Assembly: GCA_029975915.1 (NCBI GenBank)
Contig: JARKOC010000352.1
Location: 62,001-126,000 of the forward strand
Reading direction: 5' to 3'
From: Bryobacteraceae bacterium
GTDB taxonomy: Bacteria > Acidobacteriota > Terriglobia > Bryobacterales > Bryobacteraceae
Length of the DNA: 64,000 nucleotides
Shown here: positions 7,417 through 16,254 of the stretch, piece by piece
How the letters are laid out: each line of letters opens with the position of its first letter
How positions within the stretch are numbered: the stretch's first letter is position 1
Notes under the pieces: generated by a model
Seen by the model: the letters and a program-made list of their open reading frames with translations, nothing else
Database searches by the model: none
Told to the model about the DNA's origin: nothing
Position numbers and translations under genes: made by a program

Positions 7417-9721
7417 AGCGGGGCGCCGGACGCTTTCCGCCGCCCTCGCGCGCCCAGGGTCCGGCAAGAGAAAACAGCATCCGCTTCTCCATGACATCGA
7501 TGTGGTCCAAACGGACCCGCACGGCGTCGCCGATCGAAATCTCGCGGCGCGTACGTTCACCGGTGATCTTGCGGGTGTTCTCCAGGTAGTTCCAGCGCTC
7601 GCCGGGGAGCGTGTCGATGGGAACGAGCCCTTCGACGTACAGGTCATTCAGTTCGGCGAAAAAGCCGAAACGCGTCGTGGAAATGACCAGCGCGTCAAAT
7701 TCCTCGCCGACCTTGTCCGCCATAAACTTAATGCGTTTCCATTCAAGCAACTCGCGTTCAGCCTCGGCCGCGCGGCGTTCGGTCTCGCTGCACATGCGAG
7801 CGAGGCCGGCCAGATCGGAGACCTCGGGCGGCTTGTGGTCGAGCAAGGCCCCGAGCAAGCGATGGACGATCAAATCCGGATAGCGTCGGATGGGTGAGGT
7901 GAAATGGGTGTAGGTCTTGGCCGCCAGGGCGAAGTGGCCCAGATTCTCGTCGGAGTAACGCGCCTGCTTGAGCGAGCGCAGCATCAGGTAATTCAGAATG
8001 CGTTCCTCGGGCTTGCCTTCAAGCTTTGCGACCAGCTTCTGGTACATCCGGGAACTAACCTGCATGCGCTCGTCGGCGTGAACGATGTCGCGGCGCAGTT
8101 TGCGCCCGTCCGACGTACGCGTCACCACGGGGAACCGTTTCACCGGCACGGCGCCGAAGCCCAGCGAGTAGCCGAAGCGTGCGGCCAGATCCTCGAAATC
8201 CATCACCTTCTGCGGATCGGGCGTTTCGTGGACGCGGAAGATGGACTCAGGCAAGGAAGCCTCCAGGTGCGCGCTGACTGCTTCATTGGCAGCCAGCATA
8301 AACTCCTCGATTATGCGGTGTGCCTCGTGGCGTGGCGCGCGGTCGACCGAGACCATCATGCCGTTCTGGTCGAAGACGATCATCGGCTCGGGCAGATCGA
8401 AATCAATCGAACCACGCTTTTGGCGCTTGCGCTGAAGGATCGCGGCAAGGTCGCGCATCAGTTGAAAGCGCGCCACAAGCGGCGCGTAGCGGGCGCGCAG
8501 ATCCGCGTCACCTTCCAGAATAAGGTGGACATCGGTGTAGGTCATCCGCTCAGCGCTACGGATGACGCCGCGGCAGAAATCAGTACGGACGATGTCGCCT
8601 TGGGGGTTGATTTCGAGAAGAGCCGACATCACGAGCCGGTCGACGTGCGGCTTCAGAGAGCAGATGCCGGTGGACAGTTCGAGCGGCAGCATGGGAACGG
8701 CGCGGTCAGGGAAATAGACGCTGGTGCCTCGGATCAGCGCTTCATTGTCAATGGCCGATCCTGGCCGGACGTAGTGGCTGACATCGGCGATGTGAACGTG
8801 GAGGATGAAGCTGCCGCCGGGTGCACGGTCCACCCACACGGCGTCGTCGAAATCGCGCGCTGTTTCGCCGTCGATGGTGACGCAATCCAGTTGACGGAAA
8901 TCGCGGCGGCGGGCGATTTCGGCGGCTGGGATGACTTCGTTAATAGCCTGGGCTTCGGTCAGGACCCCGGCCGGGAAACGGTGCGGCAGGTGGTGTTTCC
9001 GGATGGTGACTTCGACATCGACGCCGAAATCATTGGGATGGCCGAGAATTTCGATGACGCGGCCTATGGCATCACCGTCGCGGTCCGGATAGTCGAGCAA
9101 CTCGACGTTGACGATCTGGCCGTCCAGGTCCTCGACGGAGTTCACCTTCGGAATCGGCGCGCCGATGCGGTCCGGGTTGGCCGAAGTGCCGGGCAATTCG
9201 AGGCCGTCAGGAATCACGATGGTCTGCTGAATGCGCGACTCCTGGGGAATGACGTAGTTCACCTCGCGCCCGAGTTTGAACTCGCCCACAACGGTTGGGT
9301 GGGCGCGTCTCAGGACTCGCTCGATCTGGCCTTCGGCCTTGCCGTCAGGCAGGACACGCGCAATGTGGGCAAGCACGCGGTCGCCGTGCATGGCGCTCAT
9401 GGACGGGTCGGGAGGGATGAAGATGTCGCCTTTGACGCCGGGTACGGGCGCATCAGGGACAACGAATCCGTAGCCGTCGCGGTGCATCGTCAAGCGGCCC
9501 AGGGCGTACTCTGTGGTGCGGGACGCGAGCACGTACTGGCCGCGGATTTCGATGATGGCGCCGCGATTGATCAGAGCGTTCAGGGCGCGCTCAAAGCGTT
9601 GCTTTTCGTCGCCCCGGACGCGCAGTTCCTTCATCAGATGACGCGCCGTGGCGCGGCCCTTGGGTTGCTGGTCCAGCCGTGCGAGAATCAGCTTGTCGTA
9701 ACCGGATTCCGGCTTGCTCAC
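7403..9721 (-). CDS. rnr: ribonuclease R (3'-5' exoribonuclease, RNB family)
   Basis: 772 residues, close to the usual size of RNase R. Order of parts: N-terminal winged helix (GDEKQRFERALNALINRG), cold-shock domains (YGFVVPDAP, IPPDPSMSAMHGDRVLAHI), the RNB catalytic domain with the aspartates of ETARDFDDAV (about 290), and a C-terminal S1 domain (FGFFAELNDLYVEGLVPI). It degrades structured RNA and matures rRNA/tmRNA in the cytoplasm. The basic tail (GGGKRPAPRFRRR) is short compared with gammaproteobacterial enzymes. It is divergent from the adenosine-specific kinase gene (20 bases between start codons) and convergent with the archaemetzincin gene. Confidence 0.95.
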   Translation of the reverse strand: MSKPESGYDKLILARLDQQPKGRATARHLMKELRVRGDEKQRFERALNALINRGAIIEIRGQYVLASRTTEYALGRLTMHRDGYGFVVPDAPVPGVKGDIFIPPDPSMSAMHGDRVLAHIARVLPDGKAEGQIERVLRRAHPTVVGEFKLGREVNYVIPQESRIQQTIVIPDGLELPGTSANPDRIGAPIPKVNSVEDLDGQIVNVELLDYPDRDGDAIGRVIEILGHPNDFGVDVEVTIRKHHLPHRFPAGVLTEAQAINEVIPAAEIARRRDFRQLDCVTIDGETARDFDDAVWVDRAPGGSFILHVHIADVSHYVRPGSAIDNEALIRGTSVYFPDRAVPMLPLELSTGICSLKPHVDRLVMSALLEINPQGDIVRTDFCRGVIRSAERMTYTDVHLILEGDADLRARYAPLVARFQLMRDLAAILQRKRQKRGSIDFDLPEPMIVFDQNGMMVSVDRAPRHEAHRIIEEFMLAANEAVSAHLEASLPESIFRVHETPDPQKVMDFEDLAARFGYSLGFGAVPVKRFPVVTRTSDGRKLRRDIVHADERMQVSSRMYQKLVAKLEGKPEERILNYLMLRSLKQARYSDENLGHFALAAKTYTHFTSPIRRYPDLIVHRLLGALLDHKPPEVSDLAGLARMCSETERRAAEAERELLEWKRIKFMADKVGEEFDALVISTTRFGFFAELNDLYVEGLVPIDTLPGERWNYLENTRKITGERTRREISIGDAVRVRLDHIDVMEKRMLFSLAGPWAREGGGKRPAPRFRRR

Positions 9722-9741
9722 GCTGGTAGTATAGGTGATCG

Positions 9742-10224
9742 ATGGAACTGAAAACTGTCGCTCTCGAAATCCCGGAAAATGGCAACATCATCCTCGGGCA
9801 GTCGCATTTCATCAAGACTGTCGAGGATATCTATGAGGCCGTCGTCAATGCGGTTCCGCAGATGAAGTTCGGCGTGGCGTTCTGCGAGGCATCGGGTGCG
9901 TGCCTGATCCGCGCCGACGGCAACGACGACGCGCTCAAAACGCTGGCCATCCGCAATGCGCAGACTGTCGCCGCCGGCCATACTTTCGTGATTTGCCTGA
10001 CTGACGGCTACCCGGTGAACCTGCTGACGCGCATCAAGGACGTGCCCGAAGTGGCCGGGCTCTTCTGCGCCACGGCGAATCCGGTTCAAGTGGTGATCGC
10101 CGAGACAACTCAGGGCCGCGGCGTGCTGGGCGTCATCGACGGCGCCGCGCCAAAGGGCGTCGAGGGCCCCGAAGACGTCGAGTGGCGGCACTCACTGCTG
10201 CGCAAGATCGGGTACAAACGATAG
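9742..10224 (+). CDS. adenosine-specific kinase family protein (PF04008)
   Basis: 160 residues covering the whole family: MKFGVAFCEASGACLIR, RNAQTVAAGHTFVICLTDGY, GLFCATANPVQVVIAET and GRGVLGVIDGAAPKGVE are the conserved blocks. The family was described from archaeal and thermophile structures as adenosine-specific; physiological function in bacteria is unproven. No signal peptide. It is divergent from rnr across a 20-base gap, so the two promoters must overlap the opposite genes' start regions. Confidence 0.85.
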   Translation: MELKTVALEIPENGNIILGQSHFIKTVEDIYEAVVNAVPQMKFGVAFCEASGACLIRADGNDDALKTLAIRNAQTVAAGHTFVICLTDGYPVNLLTRIKDVPEVAGLFCATANPVQVVIAETTQGRGVLGVIDGAAPKGVEGPEDVEWRHSLLRKIGYKR

Positions 10225-10296
10225 CTCCTCGGCAACTGGTTGCCACTTGCCTTGCCGCTCCGAAACCGATATGTTGAGCGGCAAGGAGACTTCAAC

Positions 10297-11613
10297 ATGG
10301 ACAGCATCACTACGCGGCGCGGCTTCATGGCCGGTTCGGCCTTCACCATCATCAGCCCCCACCTGGTTCGCGGCGCGGCTCCGGCGAAGCTGCGCGCCGG
10401 ACTGGTCGGCTGCGGCGGACGCGGCACACAGGCTGTCACCGACATGCTTGTGGGCACGGAAAACGTTGAGTTGGTCGCCATGGGCGATGTCTTCGAGGAC
10501 AAGCTCGAGGGGTCGCTGAAGCGGCTCCGCGAAGGAGCGGGTCTGAAGCAATACGTGAACATCACTGTCACGCGCAACGGACAACCCAAACAGATGACGA
10601 TGGAGGACCTGATGCAGGAGATCCCGGCCCGCGTCCAGGTTGCGCCGGAGAATCACTTCACGGGTTTCGACGCGTTCAAGAAGGTGGTCAACTCGGGAGT
10701 CGATATCGTCATGCTGTGCACGCCGCCCGGCTACCGGCCCGAGCACTTCGAGGCAGCCGTCAACGCCGGCAAGCATGTCTTCACTGAGAAGCCCATTGCC
10801 ACCGATCCGGTCGGCTGCCGCCGGTTCATGGCCGCCGCCAAGCTGGCCGAGGAGAAAAAACTGACTGTGGTCTCCGGCGCCCAGCGTCACGCGCAGAAAT
10901 CCTACGTCCAGACCGTCGACAAGATCAAGAATGGCGCCATCGGCGACATTCAGGCGCTCTATTCGCGCTACCTCTCCGGCCCCGTCTTCCATGCCAAGGG
11001 CCGCGACGCCAACTGGGGCGACATGGAATGGCAACACCGCAACTGGTACTCGTTCGTTTGGATCTGCGGCGACCAGATCGTCGAACAGCACTACCACAAC
11101 ATCGATTTCATCTGCTGGGTGATGGGCACGCATCCGGTGAAGGTGGTCGCCTCCGGCGGCATCTCCTGGCGCAAGGGCCAGGAACTCTACGGCAACATTT
11201 ACGACCACATGGCGTCGGAGTTCGAATTCGCCAACGGCATCCGCTACACGTCCCACTGCCGGCAGTATCCGCAAGGCTGCTTCCGTGAGGTGACGGATCT
11301 GGTGGTTGGATCGAAGGGCAAGTCCAACGGGACGGACCTGGCGACAGAAAAAGGCATCAACCCCTACGTCCAGGAGCACACGGACCTGGTGAATTCCATT
11401 CGCGGCACAGGCCCGTACCAGAACCAGGGCATGGCCATCGCCGAGGCGACGATGACCTGCATCATGGGCCGCGAGTCGGCCTATTCCGGCGAAATGGTCA
11501 CCTGGGACCGGATCATGGCCTCTCAGCTCGATCTCCAGCCCAAGGCCTTCGATTACAAATTGAAGATGGCCGACGGCGAAGTGCCGCAGCCGGGCAAGTA
11601 CAAGCTGATCTAG
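10297..11613 (+). CDS. Tat-exported Gfo/Idh/MocA family oxidoreductase
   Basis: 438 residues. A twin-arginine signal (TTRRGFMAGSAFTIISP) is followed by a Rossmann nucleotide-binding fold (LRAGLVGCGGRGTQAV, GVDIVMLCTPPGYRPEHFEA, KHVFTEKPIATDP with the family Lys-Pro) and an alpha/beta substrate domain rich in His/Trp (FVWICGDQIVEQHYHNIDF). Members oxidise or reduce sugars and inositols with NAD(P); exported versions are frequent in Acidobacteriota and Planctomycetota and probably carry their cofactor through the Tat system. ATG 10297 is chosen because AAGGAG lies 8 bases upstream; a start at 10240 lacks one and would mask the signal peptide. Confidence 0.9.
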   Translation: MDSITTRRGFMAGSAFTIISPHLVRGAAPAKLRAGLVGCGGRGTQAVTDMLVGTENVELVAMGDVFEDKLEGSLKRLREGAGLKQYVNITVTRNGQPKQMTMEDLMQEIPARVQVAPENHFTGFDAFKKVVNSGVDIVMLCTPPGYRPEHFEAAVNAGKHVFTEKPIATDPVGCRRFMAAAKLAEEKKLTVVSGAQRHAQKSYVQTVDKIKNGAIGDIQALYSRYLSGPVFHAKGRDANWGDMEWQHRNWYSFVWICGDQIVEQHYHNIDFICWVMGTHPVKVVASGGISWRKGQELYGNIYDHMASEFEFANGIRYTSHCRQYPQGCFREVTDLVVGSKGKSNGTDLATEKGINPYVQEHTDLVNSIRGTGPYQNQGMAIAEATMTCIMGRESAYSGEMVTWDRIMASQLDLQPKAFDYKLKMADGEVPQPGKYKLI

Positions 11614-11674
11614 GAGGCAAGCACAACTCAGCGGGAGCGTCGAGCCGCGGATGCTCCCGCCAGCGATCCCGCTT

Positions 11675-12307
11675 ATGCGCCAAATGCTTATCGCGCTCGG
11701 CATTTTGCTGGCCGCGGTCGCGCTTCGATTCGGCTACGTCCAATTCAACAAAGCGGCGCGGCCCGTACCGCCCACCGCAGCTTCCGCTCCAGCCGCGACG
11801 CCCCCGGAGTACCTATCGCCGCACCTGCGCATCCTCATGTTCTACCAAACGGATCCAGCCGTGCCACTAGGCCGTCCGATGACGATCTGCTATGGCGTTG
11901 TTAACGCAATCTCGCTCAAGCTCGATCCGCCGTTGGCCCAAGTCACTCCGTCGATTAATGATTGTTTCGCGGTCACTGCCGGACGCGCCCAGTTGCTCAC
12001 GCTGACGGCGACAGGCAAAGACGGCGAACACGCGGTAGCCGCGTTCAGACTCGGCTCGCGCCATCCTCGCGCGACATTCACTTCGCTACAACTCAGCACG
12101 CTCACTCCAAAGCGGGGCGAGACCGTCACGCTCTGCTATGGGACCAACTCGGCTGAATCTGTGCGGCTGCTCCCTGACGGGCCGCCATTGCCGCCCAGCG
12201 CGCGCCATTGCGTCGAGTTCGCGGCCTTGTCGGAGAGCTACCGTCTGGTGGCCGAATCGAAGCACGGCCGCGACGAGGTTCCACTGCCGATGAAGTACAA
12301 AGAGTAA
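11675..12307 (+). CDS. secreted protein with two repeated Cys-containing domains, unknown function
   Basis: 210 residues. An N-terminal membrane helix or signal (MLIALGILLAAVALRFGYV) and a proline/alanine linker precede two similar domains at about 55-125 and 130-205. Each starts GRPMTICYG or GETVTLCYG, continues with V/S-rich strands and holds a second cysteine (INDCFAV, ARHCVEF), suggesting one disulphide per domain and an immunoglobulin-like fold (inference). No enzyme motif is seen. ATG 11675 keeps the signal sequence compact; an ATG at 11651 adds eight residues. It is 61 bases downstream of the Gfo/Idh gene on the same strand. Confidence 0.6.
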   Translation: MRQMLIALGILLAAVALRFGYVQFNKAARPVPPTAASAPAATPPEYLSPHLRILMFYQTDPAVPLGRPMTICYGVVNAISLKLDPPLAQVTPSINDCFAVTAGRAQLLTLTATGKDGEHAVAAFRLGSRHPRATFTSLQLSTLTPKRGETVTLCYGTNSAESVRLLPDGPPLPPSARHCVEFAALSESYRLVAESKHGRDEVPLPMKYKE

Positions 12308-12316
12308 CGGGACCGC

Positions 12317-12345
12317 CCGCGTCCTGCCAAACGGTCCGGACGCGG
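12317..12345. terminator. hairpin between convergent genes
   Basis: CCGCGTCC (12317-12324) pairs perfectly with GGACGCGG (12338-12345) around a 13-base loop, in the 70-base gap between the stops of two convergent genes. There is no U-tract on either side, so it is terminator-like rather than a canonical intrinsic terminator. Confidence 0.45.
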
Positions 12346-12377
12346 ACGGCCACATTACGTCCGGGCCACTTCTCAGG

Positions 12378-12719
12378 TCAGGCTTGCGCGGTGAGATCGG
12401 CCGTCTTGGCGCCTTCGGCGTTCTTTTTCACTGATGCGATGCCTGCGTCGCGCGCCTTTTCTGTATCGTACATCTCACTCTGGCCGATCACCTGATTGTT
12501 ACCGGCTTTGAGCACAAAAAACGGCTTGCCCGACGCCGAGACTTTTTTCCCGTAACGGGCATCCACGGGGGCGTTCTTTTTCACGCTTTCGATGCCGTTC
12601 AGCGCGCTCGGCTTGGTCTTGTACATCTCGCTCGTCAGAATGGTCTGCCCATTCGGGGATTTGAGGTTGAAGTAGAATTGGCCGTCCTTGGCCTTTTTGA
12701 GTTCGAACTTGCCTGGCAT
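12378..12719 (-). CDS. YegP family protein (two DUF1508 repeats)
   Basis: 113 residues made of two DUF1508 repeats: DGQFYFNLKSPNGQTILTSE with IESVKKNAP, and GKPFFVLKAGNNQVIGQSE with IASVKKNAE. The family is small, cytoplasmic and of unknown biochemical function, widely used as a marker of soil bacteria. The start is ATG 12719 with AGGAG 8 bases upstream; a longer frame reaching 12911 lacks a ribosome site and overlaps the divergent gene. Confidence 0.92.
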   Translation of the reverse strand: MPGKFELKKAKDGQFYFNLKSPNGQTILTSEMYKTKPSALNGIESVKKNAPVDARYGKKVSASGKPFFVLKAGNNQVIGQSEMYDTEKARDAGIASVKKNAEGAKTADLTAQA

Positions 12720-12884
12720 GGATCTTTCTCCTGACTGCGGCGCAACCCAGTCATTCTGATTCCGGACATTCCCGCCAACCAGCGCGGGATAGACCTCGTT
12801 TCGCCGCGGTCTGCATTGTATCGCAAGCGGAAAGCGGCCCACGCCAATCGACCGGGACCCGGCCTCTGCTATATCATCTCTGTC

Positions 12885-13730
12885 ATGAGTTCTCAATCCA
12901 GCCGCAGACATTTCCTTGGAGGCGGCGCCGCCGCGCTCGCCGCTTCCGGCGTTTCACTTGCACCGTCCATGGCCGCACCGGGTGAGGCATCCAGACCGAT
13001 CCGGCTCGGCATCGCCAGCTACAGCTTCCGCGAGTTCAGCCGCCGCGCTTGTATCAACATGGCCAGGCAGCTGACGCCGCTGCTGACCATCAAGGAATTC
13101 CACGCCCTCTACAGGTCCACACCCGAGGAACTCGACCGCGCCAAAGCTGAGTTCGCCAAGGCCGGCATCATCCTTACCGGCGGCGGCACCGTCTACATGC
13201 AGAAAGACGACCCCGACGATGTGAAGAGCTATTTCGAGTACGCAAAGCGCCTTGGCCTGCCCATGATGAACATCGGCCCGACGGCCAAGACCCTGCCGAT
13301 CATCGAGAAGTTCGCCATCCAGTACGACATCAAAATTGCCGTCCACAATCACGGGCCGGAGGACAAGCACTTCCCCGCCCCGTCCGACGCCCTGAAACTC
13401 ATCAAGAACATGGACCCGCGCATGGGCCTGTGCATCGACGTCGGGCACACCACCCGCACCGGCAAGAACCTGATCGAAGAAATGCAGGCCGCCGGGCCGC
13501 GCATGCTCGACTTCCACATCAAGGACCTGCGAAACCTGATGGACCGCGATTCACAGTGTGACGTCGGCGACGGCGCCATGCCCATCAAGGCAATCTTCGC
13601 CGAGATGCTGCGTCAAAACTACAAGGGAATTGTCCATCTCGAATACGAGATCAACGCCTTCGACCCCATGCCCGGCATGATCAAGAGCTTCGCCTACATG
13701 CGCGGCGTCATCGACGGCATGGCTGGCTGA
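12885..13730 (+). CDS. Tat-exported sugar phosphate isomerase/epimerase-like TIM barrel
   Basis: 281 residues. The twin-arginine signal SQSSRRHFLGGGAAALAAS is followed by an AP-endonuclease-2/xylose-isomerase-like barrel: IRLGIASYSFREF, IKIAVHNHGPEDKHFP, GLCIDVGHTTRTGKN, DFHIKDLRN and IVHLEYEIN supply the histidine, aspartate and glutamate metal ligands of this fold. It should isomerise or epimerise a keto-sugar or inositol derivative outside the cytoplasm. It fits functionally with the Tat-exported Gfo/Idh protein at 10297-11613, since such pairs often act on the same polyol. ATG 12885 is chosen for the signal peptide. Confidence 0.85.
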   Translation: MSSQSSRRHFLGGGAAALAASGVSLAPSMAAPGEASRPIRLGIASYSFREFSRRACINMARQLTPLLTIKEFHALYRSTPEELDRAKAEFAKAGIILTGGGTVYMQKDDPDDVKSYFEYAKRLGLPMMNIGPTAKTLPIIEKFAIQYDIKIAVHNHGPEDKHFPAPSDALKLIKNMDPRMGLCIDVGHTTRTGKNLIEEMQAAGPRMLDFHIKDLRNLMDRDSQCDVGDGAMPIKAIFAEMLRQNYKGIVHLEYEINAFDPMPGMIKSFAYMRGVIDGMAG

Positions 13731-13866
13731 AGCGCGCTGATCCGGGCGAGGCTGGGTTGGCTTGCACGCACTCGCGCCAGTCGTCGCACGGAAGTTCGCC
13801 CCGATCGCCTCGCGCTGGCGCGCTTCATTTCGGCGGGAGTCCGTCCGGCGCCTTCGCCTCTGGCCA

Positions 13867-15192
13867 TTAGTGGACCAGCCCGTGGCTTTCCGTGGTGCGG
13901 AACAGGATTTCAATGGCCGAGGAGAGGCCCCGGCGGGCCAGGAATTGCTGCCGGTACTCCAGGAACCCGTCCGAAAAGCATCCCTCGAAGTGAAGCGCGT
14001 TAAGGTCAGCCAGATAGGAGCACCATCCCTCAGGCTTCTTGAGCCGCGGGTAGTAGAACAGGCGCATCAGATAGCCATCCAGCAGCGTGGCAAACTCGCG
14101 TTCCAGCCCTGCTTGAATGTCGATCCAGGATGGCGCTACCGCCCTCGCAATGGCAACGCCCTGAAGCATCGAGTACTCCAGCAGGGCGTGGGCGGCCACG
14201 CGCTCATAGAAAAGGGGGCGGCCGATTCGAAGCACGGCGGCGGCAATCTCGATCGAATCAATGCGATGATCGAAAGCCATCGAATACCACCGCGATAAAC
14301 GCCCGTCGAGCAGACGGCGCAGCCCTCGGGCGCCTCTTACCGGCCATTCGCCGGGCGACGGCGGCAGCAGGAAGCTGAGCGCGTAATGAGTAATCCAGTC
14401 GGCGGTTTCGAAGCAAATGGCAATGTCGGGCAGTTGCAGGGCGCGCGCCAGTCCCTGAAGCCGGGCGCATTCAATGGCAAGTGTCGAATCGTTGAGACGT
14501 GAGTGGATGCCGGGAAACAACTCAATATGCGCAAGGACATAGATCGGCGAAGGGCCTAACTCGTCTTCGCCGAGCCTTCGCAGCAGCCAGACCTGGCGCG
14601 TCCTGTTCTCCACCTCGCCCCTGAGCCGCTGTAGGCGCGTACAGAGGCGCCCGGCCGGCCGCCCTGAGACGCGCCTAAACCAGCGCTTTCCAGCCCCTTT
14701 GACCAGTCCGTGGGAAACCGGTGATTTGGATGGATCAATTCCGCCGGCGTCCATCAGATCGGCAAACCGCTCGACGAGCCACGGACTTGAGGCCAACATC
14801 CCTGGCAACTCCGCGAAACCCTGGTTTTCGGCGGGCGACGGCGTGCCGAGATTCTCAGTGAGGGCGCAATATTTGCGAGCCAGGTTCCACTCGGCGGCCG
14901 AAGGACGTTCGAGTAATTCCAGTTCGATGTCGCCGAGCAAGGCGCCAAATTCGTGCAGTACGAGCGCCATCGAATCCGGCGCTGGATCCTCCACGAGAAC
15001 CTTGGTGGCCAACCGCAGAGCCAAGGCGCGTTGAGCCATTGAAGCCGAGAACTCGCGGCTCAGCGTTTCCTCAAGCAGCAGAGATGTATCAAGCAGATCG
15101 GCGTCGAACAGAGCCGGAAGTTCTTCTTCGCCCAGCCTCAAGCCGGCGCCAAACTCGGTCAGCGCCTGTTGGACAGTTTCGAGATCGACCAA
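13867..15192 (-). CDS. unknown protein translationally coupled to larE
   Basis: 441 residues with no signal peptide and no motif I recognise. The C-terminal half has aromatic/His segments (CFETADWITHYALSFLLPP, FDHRIDSIEIAAAVLRIG, YERVAAHALLEYSMLQGV) that look helical. The TTG start at 15192 directly follows the larE stop (TAATTG), so translation is probably coupled and the protein may act with LarE. Codon use resembles the neighbours. The role could be sulphur transfer, metal-pincer chemistry or unrelated; the sequence does not say. Confidence 0.7.
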   Translation of the reverse strand: MVDLETVQQALTEFGAGLRLGEEELPALFDADLLDTSLLLEETLSREFSASMAQRALALRLATKVLVEDPAPDSMALVLHEFGALLGDIELELLERPSAAEWNLARKYCALTENLGTPSPAENQGFAELPGMLASSPWLVERFADLMDAGGIDPSKSPVSHGLVKGAGKRWFRRVSGRPAGRLCTRLQRLRGEVENRTRQVWLLRRLGEDELGPSPIYVLAHIELFPGIHSRLNDSTLAIECARLQGLARALQLPDIAICFETADWITHYALSFLLPPSPGEWPVRGARGLRRLLDGRLSRWYSMAFDHRIDSIEIAAAVLRIGRPLFYERVAAHALLEYSMLQGVAIARAVAPSWIDIQAGLEREFATLLDGYLMRLFYYPRLKKPEGWCSYLADLNALHFEGCFSDGFLEYRQQFLARRGLSSAIEILFRTTESHGLVH

Positions 15193-16080
15193 TTAGTCCC
15201 CATCCCGATCCGCCGATACGGCTTTGGCCCGCGCTAGAACTTCATTCATCGCGCCTTGCCGGTAACCCTTCAAATCAAGCGCGACATAGGTGAATCCGAG
15301 ATCCTCGAACAACGCCGTCAACCGTTCACACATCTCGAGATTCAGCGCCTTCACCATCTCCGAACGTTCGATTTCGATCCTAGCCAGTTCGCCGTGATAC
15401 CTTACCCTGAATTGGCGGAACCCGAGTTCCTTGATTCTCTCCTCGGCCGTCTCGATCTTCTTGATCCGCTCGGCGGTCACTTCCGTACCGTAAGGGATCC
15501 GTGAACTGAGACAGGCCGAGGCGGGCCGGTCCCACGTGGGCAATCCGGCCTGGCGCGAAAGTTCCCGGATCTCCGCCTTCGTCAGGCCGGCTTCGACGAG
15601 GGGAGCCTTTGCTTCATGCAGTTTCGCAGCGTTCTGGCCAGGCCGGTAATCGCCGAGGTCGTCCACGTTCACGCCGTAGACGATGGTTGCACCACCGAAT
15701 CGCGGCGCCTCTTCTTCCAACCGCCGGAACAGTTCGTCCTTGCAGTGGAAACAACGGTCGGAGTTGTTGGCGGAGTAGGCTGGATTGTCGAACTCGAAGG
15801 TGGGGATCACCTCATGCCTGATTCCGAATTCGACGGCCAACGCCGCCGCGTCGCGTTTGTGCGATTCAGGGATGGAGGGTGAATCCGCCGTCATGGCTAT
15901 CGCCGAGTCGCCCAGAACCTGCTTGGCGGCCCAGGCAAGGTAGGCCGAGTCGGTTCCACCTGAATAGGCGACAATGACCCGTTCGAGTCCCCGAAGCACC
16001 TCAAACAGGCGTTCTTGTTTCTCCCTAACCGCGACCGGGTCCACCGGCGCCTGTTGAGAGAGCGTGACAAGGCCAGACAT
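15193..16080 (-). CDS. larE: LarE-type ATP-dependent sulphur-transfer enzyme
   Basis: 295 residues. The PP-loop SGGTDS (40-45) adenylates the substrate; CFHC (110-113) and Cys190 in the ASACLSSRIPYGT motif match LarE. Cys190 aligns with the cysteine that is sacrificed as sulphur donor in the Lactobacillus enzyme, so the single-cysteine sacrificial mechanism is likely. LarE helps build the nickel-pincer cofactor of LarA lactate racemase. No larA, larB or larC is in the window, so the target enzyme is elsewhere or different. ATG 16080 is chosen over 16137, which adds 19 unconserved residues. Confidence 0.9.
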   Translation of the reverse strand: MSGLVTLSQQAPVDPVAVREKQERLFEVLRGLERVIVAYSGGTDSAYLAWAAKQVLGDSAIAMTADSPSIPESHKRDAAALAVEFGIRHEVIPTFEFDNPAYSANNSDRCFHCKDELFRRLEEEAPRFGGATIVYGVNVDDLGDYRPGQNAAKLHEAKAPLVEAGLTKAEIRELSRQAGLPTWDRPASACLSSRIPYGTEVTAERIKKIETAEERIKELGFRQFRVRYHGELARIEIERSEMVKALNLEMCERLTALFEDLGFTYVALDLKGYRQGAMNEVLARAKAVSADRDGD

Positions 16081-16254
16081 GACTAGATTATATCCGTTCG
16101 CATCGTTGGCTCCGAAGAGCAGTACTCTGGCTGCCACAAAGCCGGTTCTGGCTCCAGTACTGCCGATTTTTGCCGGGCGGGCCTTGCAGTATGCGACCTA
16201 TAGGGGATATTATCTGGCAGCGAACAGTGTCTGCCACTCGGAGGTGGAATTAAC

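Noticed and set aside
7904..9751. 615-codon open frame on the plus strand inside rnr
   Set aside because: It is antisense to a complete RNase R with all motifs; its translation has no recognisable family and follows the codon bias of the minus-strand gene.
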